A stretch of DNA of 15,459 bases from Gammaproteobacteria bacterium UBA3067 (GCA_002366835.1 DFBZ01000030.1:1-15459); one strand, 5' to 3'; positions 1-7,018 are shown, counted from the stretch's first letter. Notes: a model not told the origin generated them from the letters alone. Program-made: numbers and translations.

Positions 1-287
1 GCCGATTGCTGCTTACGCAAAAGCCCTAACTCAGATTCCGTTTCCTTATAGCTATCACTGCACTTTTGCAAAGTTAAACGATGGGTTTGATAAAATGATT
101 CAAGCACATCCTTATACTGAGTTTTTTGCTTTTCAGTTAAATTATCAATACCAATAGACTGAAGTTGAATATCTACTTCTTTATTGAGTGTCAATAAAGC
201 AGGCCAATCATCTGCGTCAAAAGCTTTAGCCATATCGATTGACAGGGCTTCAATATTAGCACAACTTTTTTCAAAATTTTCGTTCAA
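1..287 (-). CDS. fliT: FliT-like flagellar chaperone, 3' end beyond window
   Basis: This minus-strand frame, open for 95 codons, runs off the left edge, so the C-terminus is not visible. No ATG lies near the beginning. An in-frame TAG sits just upstream, and the best start is TTG at 287-285, preceded by AGGA at 298-295 with a 7-nt gap. The translation begins LNENFEKSCANIEALS and is short, hydrophilic and apparently helical, with acidic and basic residues mixed, as expected for small FliT-type export chaperones. FliT proteins bind the filament cap FliD and keep it unfolded before export; in enterics FliT also controls FlhDC. The call rests mainly on position, last in a fliC-flaG-fliD-fliS-fliT series, because FliT sequence conservation is poor. 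A 458-nt repeat-filled gap separates it from fliS, so it may not be strictly co-transcribed. Another small flagellar protein remains possible. Confidence 0.55.
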   Translation of the reverse strand, partial: MNENFEKSCANIEALSIDMAKAFDADDWPALLTLNKEVDIQLQSIGIDNLTEKQKTQYKDVLESFYQTHRLTLQKCSDSYKETESELGLLRKQQS

Positions 288-316
288 GATATTATCCTAA
301 GAGATATTAAAATAAC

Positions 317-366
317 CTACCGTAGATTCGGTTAAAAACAAAACCGTTGGGTTTAATGCATGGATG
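317..366. repeat. Degenerate remnant of the palindromic repeat family
   Basis: The segment contains a CTACCGTAG palindrome, a GTTGGGTTT arm and a GCATGGATGG word like those in the long-variant repeats, but it cannot be aligned along its full length. It is probably a decayed copy just upstream of the fliT-like start. Confidence 0.4.
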
Positions 367-382
367 GAGACGGCTAAAAACC

Positions 383-577
383 GTAGGTTGGGTTCGACTG
401 CATGGATGCAGGAGGTACGGTTCCATGGACGGAACCGATAGAGCCGAGTCGGGAACAGAGGCCGAGAGCAACGCATCGAGAAGTTACCGAGAGTGCAATG
501 AAACCCAACAAACCCAGCAGCCAGCACCCTTGCCACCCTGCAATGTGTTGGGTTTCACTACGTTCTACCCAACCTAC
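383..577 (+). repeat. REP-like palindromic unit, copy A (long variant)
   Basis: The unit is bounded by GTAGGTTGGGTT and ACCCAACCTAC. The usual ~10-nt loop between the first pair of arms is replaced by about 105 nt of extra sequence. That insert contains nested inverted repeats: TGCAT/ATGCA at the left, and CGGTTCC/GGAACCG around an ATGGAC loop. Part of it (444-469) recurs exactly at 7209-7234 and, inverted, at 11772-11797. With copy B it fills the fliS-fliT gap. Confidence 0.85.
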
Positions 578-612
578 AAGTTACAAACACTAAATTAACT
601 CTTGCGCCATCC

Positions 613-713
613 GTAGGTTGGGTAGAGCGTAGCGAAACCCAACAAACCTACCAGCTAGCACCGTCCTCGCATCCTGAAACATGTTGGGTTACACTCCATT
701 TAACCCAAGCTAC
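613..713 (+). repeat. REP-like palindromic unit, copy B
   Basis: This is a standard ~100 bp unit: the GTAGGTTGGGT arm, a GAGCGTAGCG loop, AACCCAACAAACCTACC, a ~35 nt linker, TGTTGGGTT, and ACCCAAGCTAC at the right (one substitution). It ends 32 nt beyond the fliS stop and could act as a 3'-end hairpin for the fliS message. Confidence 0.85.
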
Positions 714-745
714 AACCTACAAACTACCGCTTAAAATACAAAAAA

Positions 746-1180
746 TCACGCAGTGCCCAACACCACCCCACCCTGCGCAATCTCCGCATTATCACCAGCT
801 GATTTAACACACACCTCATCCCAACCAGACTTCAACTCTGCCAATAAAGTACAAACCTCATCTAACAAAGCCGTATTGTCCGACTTATTCGCGTCAAATA
901 AACATCGCGCCATATAATCATACAGATCATCCAGGTTCTGCGACACATCGCCACCTTCATCCATATTTAAAGCAGATTTAAGCGCATCAATAATTTGGCG
1001 CGCGCCACGAATATTTTGCTGCTTCTGTAGAAACTCACCGCGTTCAATGGCACCTTTCGCACTGGCAAGCTTATCGATCGCGCCTCCCAATAATAAACGC
1101 ACCACTTCCTGTGGTGCAGCGGTTTGCATGGATTGCGCATTCACTTGCTTATACTGATTTACACCACTTTGATAATTCAT
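746..1180 (-). CDS. fliS: Flagellin export chaperone FliS
   Basis: The predicted protein is 144 aa. It begins MNYQSGVNQYKQVNAQSM and has the FliS pattern: a Y/Q-rich N-terminal segment, then PQEVVRLLLGGAIDKLASA (near residues 23-41), matching the family's EVV.LL..GAI.KL signature, then a helical bundle with YDYMARCLFDAN around residues 85-95. FliS binds the disordered C-terminus of flagellin in the cytoplasm, prevents premature polymerisation and hands it to the export gate. Length is in the usual 120-145 aa range; the Gly/Ala-rich tail after about residue 125 is probably disordered. The ATG at 1180 has a good Shine-Dalgarno (GGGAAGGA) ahead of it. fliD lies 231 nt upstream in transcription order with palindromic repeats between, so the pair is not tightly coupled. 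Confidence 0.95.
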   Translation of the reverse strand: MNYQSGVNQYKQVNAQSMQTAAPQEVVRLLLGGAIDKLASAKGAIERGEFLQKQQNIRGARQIIDALKSALNMDEGGDVSQNLDDLYDYMARCLFDANKSDNTALLDEVCTLLAELKSGWDEVCVKSAGDNAEIAQGGVVLGTA

Positions 1181-1220
1181 TAAATCCTTCCCTTATTCAT
1201 TTTCTGTTTAAAAATAGTTT

Positions 1221-1257
1221 AACAAACTGCTGGGTTGCACTGTGTTTAACCCAAACT
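1221..1257 (+). repeat. Half copy of the REP-like unit
   Basis: Only the right-hand hairpin is present: TGGGTTGCAC, then TGTGTTTAACCCAAACT. It lies 41 nt upstream of the fliS start codon in the fliS-fliD gap, next to complete copy C. Confidence 0.7.
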
Positions 1258-1283
1258 AAAAAACCAAAAAAACTCTTACACTC

Positions 1284-1387
1284 CGTAGGTTGGGTTGAAT
1301 GCAATGAAACCCAACAAAACCTACCAGCCAGCACCGCTCCTGCTATCCCGCAAAGTGTTGGGTTGCACTCCGTTTAACCCAACCTAC
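1284..1387 (+). repeat. REP-like palindromic unit, copy C
   Basis: This is a complete unit with perfect outer arms GTAGGTTGGGTT and AACCCAACCTAC. The first loop is GAATGCAATG instead of GAGCGTAGCG, and the second loop is GCACTCCGTTT. It lies 24 nt downstream of the fliD stop codon, inside the fliD-fliS transcription unit. Confidence 0.9.
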
Positions 1388-1411
1388 AAAATTAAAAACC
1401 TACAAAACCAC

Positions 1412-2785
1412 CTACTTCTCATCACCATTTAACGCGCCAAGCTGCTGCAAAACAAAATCACCGGTATTTTTCATACTATTTACCAACTGATCCATAATAA
1501 TAAATCGATCTATCAAACGAATTTCAAAGGCTTCCATTTTCGTCTTTAATTCGCGGCGATCATCCCCAATACCGTCTAGCTGATCTGTTAATGTATTGGT
1601 TCTATCCTGAATAATGCCGCTGAAACCTTTATAGTTTCGGGTTACCTCGCGCAGCTGGTTTGCGATACCGTCTTCACCCGACAATAATCCACCAATGGCC
1701 TCAAAATCATTTTCAATTGCATCGTTCAGCTTTGCGTCATCCAGCTGCAGCAGGCCATTTTCATCGGTAGAAATTCCTAACTCGGTCAAGTTTCCAATAC
1801 TATTATCCGGCACCGCATCAGTAAGCGCCCTGCGCAATTGCGTTTCAAGGGTTCGTAACGTTGAATCACCAAACAAAGGCCCATTTGCCGCACCCGCGCC
1901 ATTAAATTTTGACAGTTCATTCGAGATACCAATAAAACTGTTATAAGCCTCTACAAAACTATTGACCGAATTTTTAATTGACTCCTTATCCAGGGCAACA
2001 GTCAAAGAATTGGTTTCATCTGCACCCAACTCATTCGCTTTTAACAAATTAATGGTAACGCCTTCCAAAGCGTCTTCTACTGTATTACTCGACTGAGTGA
2101 TGGTTAGCCCATCAAGCTTAATAACCGCATCAGTCAAAGTGACCAATGGCGTTAGATTGGCACTATCAAGCTGAGCAAGATCAAAGCCATCCCCAGCGTC
2201 ATCATCCGTAGCGGTAATCGTTATGGCATTATCAGTACCCGTATCATTGGCAGTAAATACCAACTTGGCACCAGCATCGTCTGTAACAAGGCTTGCCGTA
2301 AGGCCTTTATTATTTGGGTCAGAATTAATTGCGGCTTGGATACCGGCCAGTGTGTTGTTGGTATCGTCAATGTCTATGGTAAAAGAGTCGCTGCCCACAT
2401 TAATTTGCAGCTGCCCTGTTCCTAATTCACCTGCGGTGCTAAGCACACCGGTCGATAATTTGTCATTATTAGCGAGAGAAACCACTTCGATGCTGTAATT
2501 ACCAGAGACAGCCAAGCCCGAAGCAGAGGCAGTAAAAAACTCTTCGTCTCCCGAAGTCGCTGTGCGGCGTTTAAAATCAGACAAGTCTGAAATATCATCC
2601 AAGGCATCATCCAATTCACCTACGGCAGATTGCAATGTACCAAAGGCTGAGATACCTGCCTGGGTGTCAGCTTCAACGGCATCGAAACGCGCTACTTTTG
2701 GATCACGCTCGGCAGAAACCAAACCATCCACAAGGCTTCGAATATCGATACCCGAACCAACACCTAATGTACTAATTGTTGCCAT
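1412..2785 (-). CDS. fliD: Flagellar filament cap protein FliD (HAP2)
   Basis: The predicted protein is 457 aa, a normal FliD length. The N-terminus (ATISTLGVGSGIDIRSLVDG, residues 2-21) is the conserved FliD_N signature. The protein continues with an Asp-rich beta-type central region at about residues 85-230, which includes a flagellin hook-IN-like segment (TLAGIQAAINSD), and a helical FliD_C region to the end. That region ends in a helix with MDQLVNSMKNTGDFVLQQL. FliD forms a pentameric or hexameric cap at the filament tip and assists flagellin folding as subunits emerge. The ATG at 2785 is preceded by GAGGTGAG, and a FliA-type promoter lies directly upstream at 2804-2830, so the gene has its own class-late start besides any read-through from flaG. 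Domains are intact and no frame damage was seen. Confidence 0.97.
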   Translation of the reverse strand: MATISTLGVGSGIDIRSLVDGLVSAERDPKVARFDAVEADTQAGISAFGTLQSAVGELDDALDDISDLSDFKRRTATSGDEEFFTASASGLAVSGNYSIEVVSLANNDKLSTGVLSTAGELGTGQLQINVGSDSFTIDIDDTNNTLAGIQAAINSDPNNKGLTASLVTDDAGAKLVFTANDTGTDNAITITATDDDAGDGFDLAQLDSANLTPLVTLTDAVIKLDGLTITQSSNTVEDALEGVTINLLKANELGADETNSLTVALDKESIKNSVNSFVEAYNSFIGISNELSKFNGAGAANGPLFGDSTLRTLETQLRRALTDAVPDNSIGNLTELGISTDENGLLQLDDAKLNDAIENDFEAIGGLLSGEDGIANQLREVTRNYKGFSGIIQDRTNTLTDQLDGIGDDRRELKTKMEAFEIRLIDRFIIMDQLVNSMKNTGDFVLQQLGALNGDEK

Positions 2786-2803
2786 AACTCACCTCTTGAA
2801 TTT

Positions 2804-2830
2804 ATATCGGCCGTAAGCGACATGGCTTGA
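2804..2830 (-). promoter_or_regulatory. Sigma-28 (FliA) promoter of fliD
   Basis: On the minus strand, TCAAG (2830-2826) is followed by GCCGATAT (2811-2804) with 15 nt between TCAA and GCCG, the spacing of FliA promoters (TAAA-N15-GCCGATAA). The fliD ATG lies 18 nt beyond the -10 element, giving a short leader. Confidence 0.8.
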
Positions 2831-2832
2831 GT

Positions 2833-2867
2833 GATTTTATTCGCTAATTGTAGTGGAAAATTAAAAA
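2833..2867. repeat. AT-rich direct repeat, left copy
   Basis: A ~35 nt sequence containing TTATTCG, ATTGTAG and AAATTAAAAAA lies directly upstream of the fliD promoter. It recurs in the same orientation at 3438-3473 with a few changes, so the two bracket the three-copy repeat array D-E-F. Confidence 0.55.
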
Positions 2868-2948
2868 AAGAAAGGTGTTTTGTAACGTGGGAACAATTGC
2901 ATGAACGCAGAGGGTGCCTAAAAAACAAAATCAATTTTTACACTACCC

Positions 2949-3098
2949 GTAGGTTGGGTACGACTGCATGGATGCAGGAGGTAGAGCAACGCATGGAGCA
3001 GTTTCCGAGAATGCAATGAAACCCAACAAACCTACCAATTAGCACCGCCCTTGCCACTCTGCAAAGTGTTGGGTTGCACTGCGTTTAACCCAACCTAC
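2949..3098 (+). repeat. REP-like palindromic unit, copy D (medium-long variant)
   Basis: The outer arms are intact. The first loop is enlarged by about 50 nt containing TGCATGGATGCA, as in copy A, but without the CGGTTCC hairpin. It is the first unit of a tandem D-E-F array between fliD and flaG; the D-to-E start distance is 193 nt. Confidence 0.88.
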
Positions 3099-3141
3099 AA
3101 AATCAAAACCAAGCAATTTCAAACAAACCCTTGCACCACCC

Positions 3142-3243
3142 GTAGGTTGGGTAGAGCGTAGCGAAACCCAACAAACCTACCAGCTAGCACCGCCCTTGCC
3201 ACTCTGAAACGTGTTGGGTTGCACTGCGTTTAACCCAACCTAC
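3142..3243 (+). repeat. REP-like palindromic unit, copy E
   Basis: This is a standard unit with a GAGCGTAGCG first loop and a GCACTGCGTTT second loop. It is separated from D and F by nearly identical ~41-43 nt spacers ending in AACCCTTGCACC, so the true tandem period is 143 nt. Confidence 0.92.
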
Positions 3244-3284
3244 AAAATCAAAACCAAACAATTCCAAACGAACCCTTGCACCCC

Positions 3285-3386
3285 GTAGGTTGGGTTGAGC
3301 CTAGCGAAACCCAACAGACCTACCAGCCAGCACAGCCCTTCCCACCCTGCAAAGTGTTGGGTTGCACTCCGTTTAACCCAACCCAC
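3285..3386 (+). repeat. REP-like palindromic unit, copy F
   Basis: This is the third unit of the tandem array. The first loop reads GAGCCTAGCG and the right arm ends ACCCAACCCAC (one substitution). From here to the flaG stop the gap is AT-rich, with a direct repeat at 3438-3473 and an inverted repeat at 3515-3538. Confidence 0.9.
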
Positions 3387-3437
3387 AAACCTCCTAGCTT
3401 GATTATAAAAAAACCAAACAGGAAAAATATTGACGTC

Positions 3438-3473
3438 GATTTATTCGGTATATTGTAGCGGGAAATTAAAAAA
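3438..3473. repeat. AT-rich direct repeat, right copy
   Basis: This is the second copy of the ~35 nt sequence at 2833-2867 (shared TTATTCG, ATTGTAG and AAATTAAAAAA). No FliA promoter lies on its fliD-proximal side, unlike the left copy. Confidence 0.5.
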
Positions 3474-3514
3474 TGACAGGAATAAAAGCAGAATATTTTG
3501 GGCGAAGAAACCCG

Positions 3515-3538
3515 CGTTTTATTCATATAAATAAAACG
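3515..3538 (-). terminator. Possible 3'-end hairpin downstream of flaG
   Basis: A perfect 9-bp inverted repeat, CGTTTTATT and AATAAAACG with a 6-nt loop, lies 46 nt beyond the flaG stop. A TTTTTTATT run is on its flaG-proximal side, but no long U run follows on the minus strand. It could be a weak terminator or an mRNA 3'-end stabiliser. Confidence 0.35.
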
Positions 3539-3583
3539 AATAAAAAACCACTCACTTACTTCAATCAGGCAATTAGAATAAAA

Positions 3584-3997
3584 CTAAGCTAAAAAATCCA
3601 ACAAACCACCGGTGCTTTTCCCATCTGCCATTTCGGCAAGCTTCAATGCTTCTATGCTAGGCATTTGCCGAACCAAGTCACCGGAATTCGCATTAAACAC
3701 TTTAATAACCGTTTCACCGCTTTCCTGATGTACTTCAAAGTTAAGCTCACGCTGCATATTTTTAGCGTATTCTTTTAACTTCGACACAGCCTCATCAATC
3801 AATTTTGGCTGCTCCCCATCAGAGGCCAAATTTTGCGCCTTGAGAGATTCCGTGGTTTCCACTTTCTCTGCCGGTTTATTTTGCTGGGCCGTTTCAACGG
3901 CTGCTTTATCTTCCTCAACAGAAACCGCTTTAGGCGTTTCTTGTTGCGGGTTTTTAATCGGCTGCCGTGGTTCAAGGTTGGTATTGATCACAGACAT
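3584..3997 (-). CDS. flaG: FlaG family flagellar protein
   Basis: The predicted protein is 137 aa. The C-terminal half carries the FlaG domain: LKEYAKNMQRELNFEVHQ, then GETVIKVFNANSGDLVRQMPS and a final hydrophobic helix. Residues 1-65 are a Gln/Glu/Lys-rich low-complexity segment, as is typical. FlaG influences filament length in polar flagella; its mechanism is not well defined. The frame opens upstream at 4042, but the ATG at 3997 is preferred. It gives MSVINTNLEPR, and it follows a very strong Shine-Dalgarno (GAGGAGGAGG) that would otherwise be translated as HEEEDN. The gene begins 85 nt after the fliC stop, with a weak hairpin between, so it probably receives limited read-through from fliC. 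No independent FliA promoter was seen in the gap. Confidence 0.92.
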   Translation of the reverse strand: MSVINTNLEPRQPIKNPQQETPKAVSVEEDKAAVETAQQNKPAEKVETTESLKAQNLASDGEQPKLIDEAVSKLKEYAKNMQRELNFEVHQESGETVIKVFNANSGDLVRQMPSIEALKLAEMADGKSTGGLLDFLA

Positions 3998-4022
3998 ATT
4001 GTCCTCCTCCTCATGCGACAAA

Positions 4023-4040
4023 GGGCGAACCTTTCGGCCC
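4023..4040 (-). terminator. Weak attenuator-like hairpin between fliC and flaG
   Basis: On the minus strand GGGC and GCCC arms, with GAA/TTC pairs inside, are followed by TTTG only. The short U tract suggests partial termination or 3'-end protection of the fliC mRNA, with some read-through to flaG. Confidence 0.4.
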
Positions 4041-4082
4041 ACCCCTTATACACGTTCTTTTACATCACACTTACTGAACTAT

Positions 4083-6647
4083 TTACTGAAGTAAACTCAG
4101 AACCTGCTGGGGAAGCCCTTTCGCTTGCGCGAGGATGGACATACCGGCCTGCATCATGATCTGGTTACGTGTTAGCTCTGTGGTTTCCTTGGCGAAATCC
4201 GCATCCTGAATTCGTGAACGCGCAGCGCTCAAGTTTTCAGAAGTAGTGGATAAGTTAGAGACCGTTGAGCTCATGCGGTTTTGTATCGCACCCAAGTCGG
4301 CGCGGTTGGAATCGATACCAGACAAGGCGCCATCGACGATATCGATGGCTCGTTGAGCACCCTCAGCCGTAGTAATATCGATGCTATCGACAGTTTGTTT
4401 GCTACTGGTATTTAATTGGTTTGCTGCAACATCAAACAAACTCCCTCCTGAGTTTGTTACGCTTGAGCTAACGCTAAATGAGGTGCCCACCGATTTAAAT
4501 TCTACATTACCACCCACTACTGTAGAGTCTGTATTAGTGCCAGCCCCGTCACTGAGAACAACCGCTGCGCCCTCGCCACCCCTCACACTCAACTTCGCAG
4601 TATTTGAGGCTGAACTGCTAAAGTTTTCAATGTCTATATCATTGCCAGTCGAATCGCTCAGCGTGATGGTGGTTTTGTTGATATCAATCGATGCGACAAC
4701 ACCTGTTTTAGAGGTTTGATCATTGATTGACGTAACCATACTGCTTAAATCTGTTGTCGTAACATTTGCAGAGATGTCAGTACCGTTTAACGTAAATGAA
4801 GCGACACCATCCTGCGTTAAGTTTGACAACGTTGCAGAAGTTGATGCAGTTGCAGTCACCCCAGTGGTATCAGAAATTTGATTTACTAATGTTGCAACTT
4901 CTTTCGCTGTAGCGTCTTTTTCGATAGCGACACTTCCTGTTCCTTCTCCCGTAATTGAAATAGTTTGCGCAGCGGTAAAGTTCCCTGTTTTCGCATCTGA
5001 CATTGCGGTAGCTGTAGTAGATGCAGCATTGTCGCCTGCACCGACATTAAATATAGACTTAGCCCCCTGGGCTAAGTCAGACTCAATACTATAACCCGCC
5101 TCTAACTGAATATTCAGGTCTCCTATTGCTACTGCTGAATCAAGAAGAGCTGTTTCTTTGAGGTCTTTCCCACCAAACGTAAACTCCGAACCAGCTTGAG
5201 TAGACGCTGCAAAAGTAACAGCCCCCCCCACAATAGTGGCATCACCCACCCCACCCGTACCCGTATTTTCTGTCGTTTTGAGTGTTGCATCTGCACCACC
5301 ACTATCGCTAACAACCGTTGCAACCAAATCAGTGCCGTTCTTCATTCGAAAATCAAAGCTATCGCCATTACGCGTAAGCACCATATCCCCAACTGTAAGC
5401 TCTGTTCCCGTATTATCTACACCCGCATTGGCTGACAATTCGTCCCATAGCAAGTCAGCATCTGTGGCCTTATCCCCAGTGGATTCGATAGTAACATCCG
5501 TGACTACGCCCCCATTAAGCGTAATATTCACGTCATCGCCACTGCCCCAATTGTCTCCTATAGCGATATTCCCAGACGCGTTATCAGTGACAAGAAAGCC
5601 CTGAACGCCCATGTTTACACCTGATGCGCTTGAAAGCGTATTGGTCGAAGCCTCATAAGACAAATCACTATCTTTATTAGTGCTATTTATTTTATCTGCA
5701 GCGTCTGCAATCGCCACGTCTAGATCGTCTTTGAATGTTGCCGCATAGTATGTGACTGAAACATCACTACTGGTGCCGCCATCTTTAGTTGTCAACGAGA
5801 AAGTAACGGTATCACCGTCTGTAGCGTTAGTTACTGTATCGCCAAACTCCACGCTATTTGTCGCACTTGCTGATACACCTTCCAACAAATCAAGACCTTC
5901 TGCTATTTGAGAGGCATCCCTATTTCCAGCGGCAGCGGAAATATCAAAAGTCTTCGTCCCGTCACCAGGCTCATTTAAAGTGATAGTTTGGTCTCCTATT
6001 TCTTCCCCCAAAGCACTGGTGATGTCCTCATCAACCACAGAAGTTGACCCTATGTTATCGGCACTCATATCAACCTGGTAGCCCGTTGCTGCCATCTCGA
6101 TACCATTGGTGGCGTTGTTACTACTTACCTTATTAATCCCCAACTGATCCGTAGTTGCTGCTGCAACAGTTACATCAACAGTTTGATTTGAATTGGCACC
6201 CACCTGAAAGCTTTGAGCTGAAAAAGAACCATCCAATAATTTCAAGCCGTTAAAAGTCGTGGTTTCTGCAATACGATCCATTTCAGAAACCAGCTGGTTT
6301 ACTTCAGACTGAAGGCTTAATCTATCTTGGGCTGAGTTAGTGGAGTTGGCAGACTGTACAGACAACTCACGAATACGTTGCAGGATATTGCCGCTTTCGT
6401 CCATCGCACCTTCAGCGGTTTGTGAAAGAGAGATGGCATCGTTAGCATTTCGAACCGCTTGATCCAAACCACGAATCTGCGAAGTAAAACGGTTGGCGAT
6501 GGCCAGGCCCGCTGCATCATCCTTTGCGCTGTTAATACGCAAACCAGAAGATAAACGCTGCAAGGAGTTGTTAAGACCGTCTTGGGATTTGTTAAGGTTA
6601 CGCTGAGCATTCAACGAAGGAAGGTTACTGTTAATGACCTGTGGCAT
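4083..6647 (-). CDS. fliC: Flagellin (filament subunit), unusually large
   Basis: The predicted protein is 854 aa, against roughly 270-500 aa for most bacterial flagellins. The N-terminal D0/D1 region (residues 1-142) is canonical, with SLNAQRNLNKSQ, LQRLSSGLRINSAKDDAAGL and LQRIRELSVQ (89-98). The last of these is the D1 helix that forms protofilament contacts and is recognised by TLR5 in most gamma- and betaproteobacterial flagellins. The last ~97 residues form the C-terminal D1/D0, ending GLPQQVLSLLQ. The ~600 residues between are Thr/Ser/Asp/Gly-rich beta-type surface domains (D2/D3) with little charge clustering and hook-IN-like segments. FliC polymerises into the external filament after export with FliS. 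The ATG at 6647 follows AAGGAG, and a sigma-28 promoter lies at 6742-6768. The frame is unbroken, so this is a real enlargement. It is the only flagellin gene in the window. Confidence 0.98.
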   Translation of the reverse strand: MPQVINSNLPSLNAQRNLNKSQDGLNNSLQRLSSGLRINSAKDDAAGLAIANRFTSQIRGLDQAVRNANDAISLSQTAEGAMDESGNILQRIRELSVQSANSTNSAQDRLSLQSEVNQLVSEMDRIAETTTFNGLKLLDGSFSAQSFQVGANSNQTVDVTVAAATTDQLGINKVSSNNATNGIEMAATGYQVDMSADNIGSTSVVDEDITSALGEEIGDQTITLNEPGDGTKTFDISAAAGNRDASQIAEGLDLLEGVSASATNSVEFGDTVTNATDGDTVTFSLTTKDGGTSSDVSVTYYAATFKDDLDVAIADAADKINSTNKDSDLSYEASTNTLSSASGVNMGVQGFLVTDNASGNIAIGDNWGSGDDVNITLNGGVVTDVTIESTGDKATDADLLWDELSANAGVDNTGTELTVGDMVLTRNGDSFDFRMKNGTDLVATVVSDSGGADATLKTTENTGTGGVGDATIVGGAVTFAASTQAGSEFTFGGKDLKETALLDSAVAIGDLNIQLEAGYSIESDLAQGAKSIFNVGAGDNAASTTATAMSDAKTGNFTAAQTISITGEGTGSVAIEKDATAKEVATLVNQISDTTGVTATASTSATLSNLTQDGVASFTLNGTDISANVTTTDLSSMVTSINDQTSKTGVVASIDINKTTITLSDSTGNDIDIENFSSSASNTAKLSVRGGEGAAVVLSDGAGTNTDSTVVGGNVEFKSVGTSFSVSSSVTNSGGSLFDVAANQLNTSSKQTVDSIDITTAEGAQRAIDIVDGALSGIDSNRADLGAIQNRMSSTVSNLSTTSENLSAARSRIQDADFAKETTELTRNQIMMQAGMSILAQAKGLPQQVLSLLQ

Positions 6648-6664
6648 GGTGTTTCTCCTTTAAT

Positions 6665-6691
6665 CCCGCGAAGCGTATAAATGTATGCGGG
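6665..6691 (-). promoter_or_regulatory. Hairpin in the fliC leader
   Basis: In the mRNA a CCCGC arm pairs with GCGGG around a 17-nt loop that has partial further complementarity (GCATA and TATACGC). It ends four nt before the AAGGAG ribosome site. It could protect the 5' end or tune translation. Confidence 0.4.
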
Positions 6692-6741
6692 CCTTAGTTA
6701 ATTGAATGGGTTTTCATCCAATGTTATTTGATTCAATATTT

Positions 6742-6768
6742 CTATCGGCCCAAGGTCGGAGAGGTTTA
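6742..6768 (-). promoter_or_regulatory. Sigma-28 (FliA) promoter of fliC
   Basis: On the minus strand TAAA (6768-6765) and GCCGATAG (6749-6742) are separated by exactly 15 nt, matching the FliA consensus. Transcription would start near 6735 and give a leader of about 85-90 nt. Confidence 0.88.
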
Positions 6769-6917
6769 GCTTTTTTTATAACCCTTTTAGATCCAATCGC
6801 TTTATATTTTTGCTTATCAATAACAAAAATAATGAAAACGAGATTTTGGTTTTAGTTAATGGGTTTTTTATGTCTTTTTTGCTGGGTAATCGCTTATTTT
6901 TCTATGTGGTGTTACTT

Positions 6918-7018
6918 GTAGGTTGGGTTAAACGCAGTGCAACCCAACACCTTTCCGAGTAGCAAAGGTGGTGTGGGCTGGTGGGTTTGTTGGGTTGCAC
7001 TGCGTTTAACCCAACCTT
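6918..7018 (-). repeat. REP-like palindromic unit, copy G (inverted orientation)
   Basis: The unit reads GTAGGTTGGGTT, loop AAACGCAGTGC, AACCCAACACC, a linker, TTGTTGGGTT and AACCCAACCTTG. This is the reverse orientation relative to copies A-F. The last arm has decayed from CCTAC to CCTTG. It lies upstream of the fliC promoter and with H forms the left block of a ~275 bp duplication. Confidence 0.88.

Noticed and set aside
297..598. Overlapping open frames on both strands (79, 83 and 63 codons)
   Set aside because: They translate the palindromic repeat copy A and its flanks. Similar peptides arise from every repeat copy and have no ribosome sites.
2949..3386. CRISPR array
   Set aside because: Units are ~100 nt, complex palindromes with near-identical spacers and no cas genes; this is a tandem REP/BIME array.
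2831..3458. Short plus-strand frames in the fliD-flaG gap
   Set aside because: They are translations of repeat units D and F, with no Shine-Dalgarno and no family resemblance.
3998..4042. Longer FlaG start giving MGRKVRPLS
   Set aside because: It would translate the strong GAGGAGGAGG ribosome site that serves the ATG at 3997.
4381..5604. Long plus-strand frames inside fliC (112, 122 codons)
   Set aside because: They are antisense shadows of the biased Thr/Ser/Asp codon use in the flagellin variable region.
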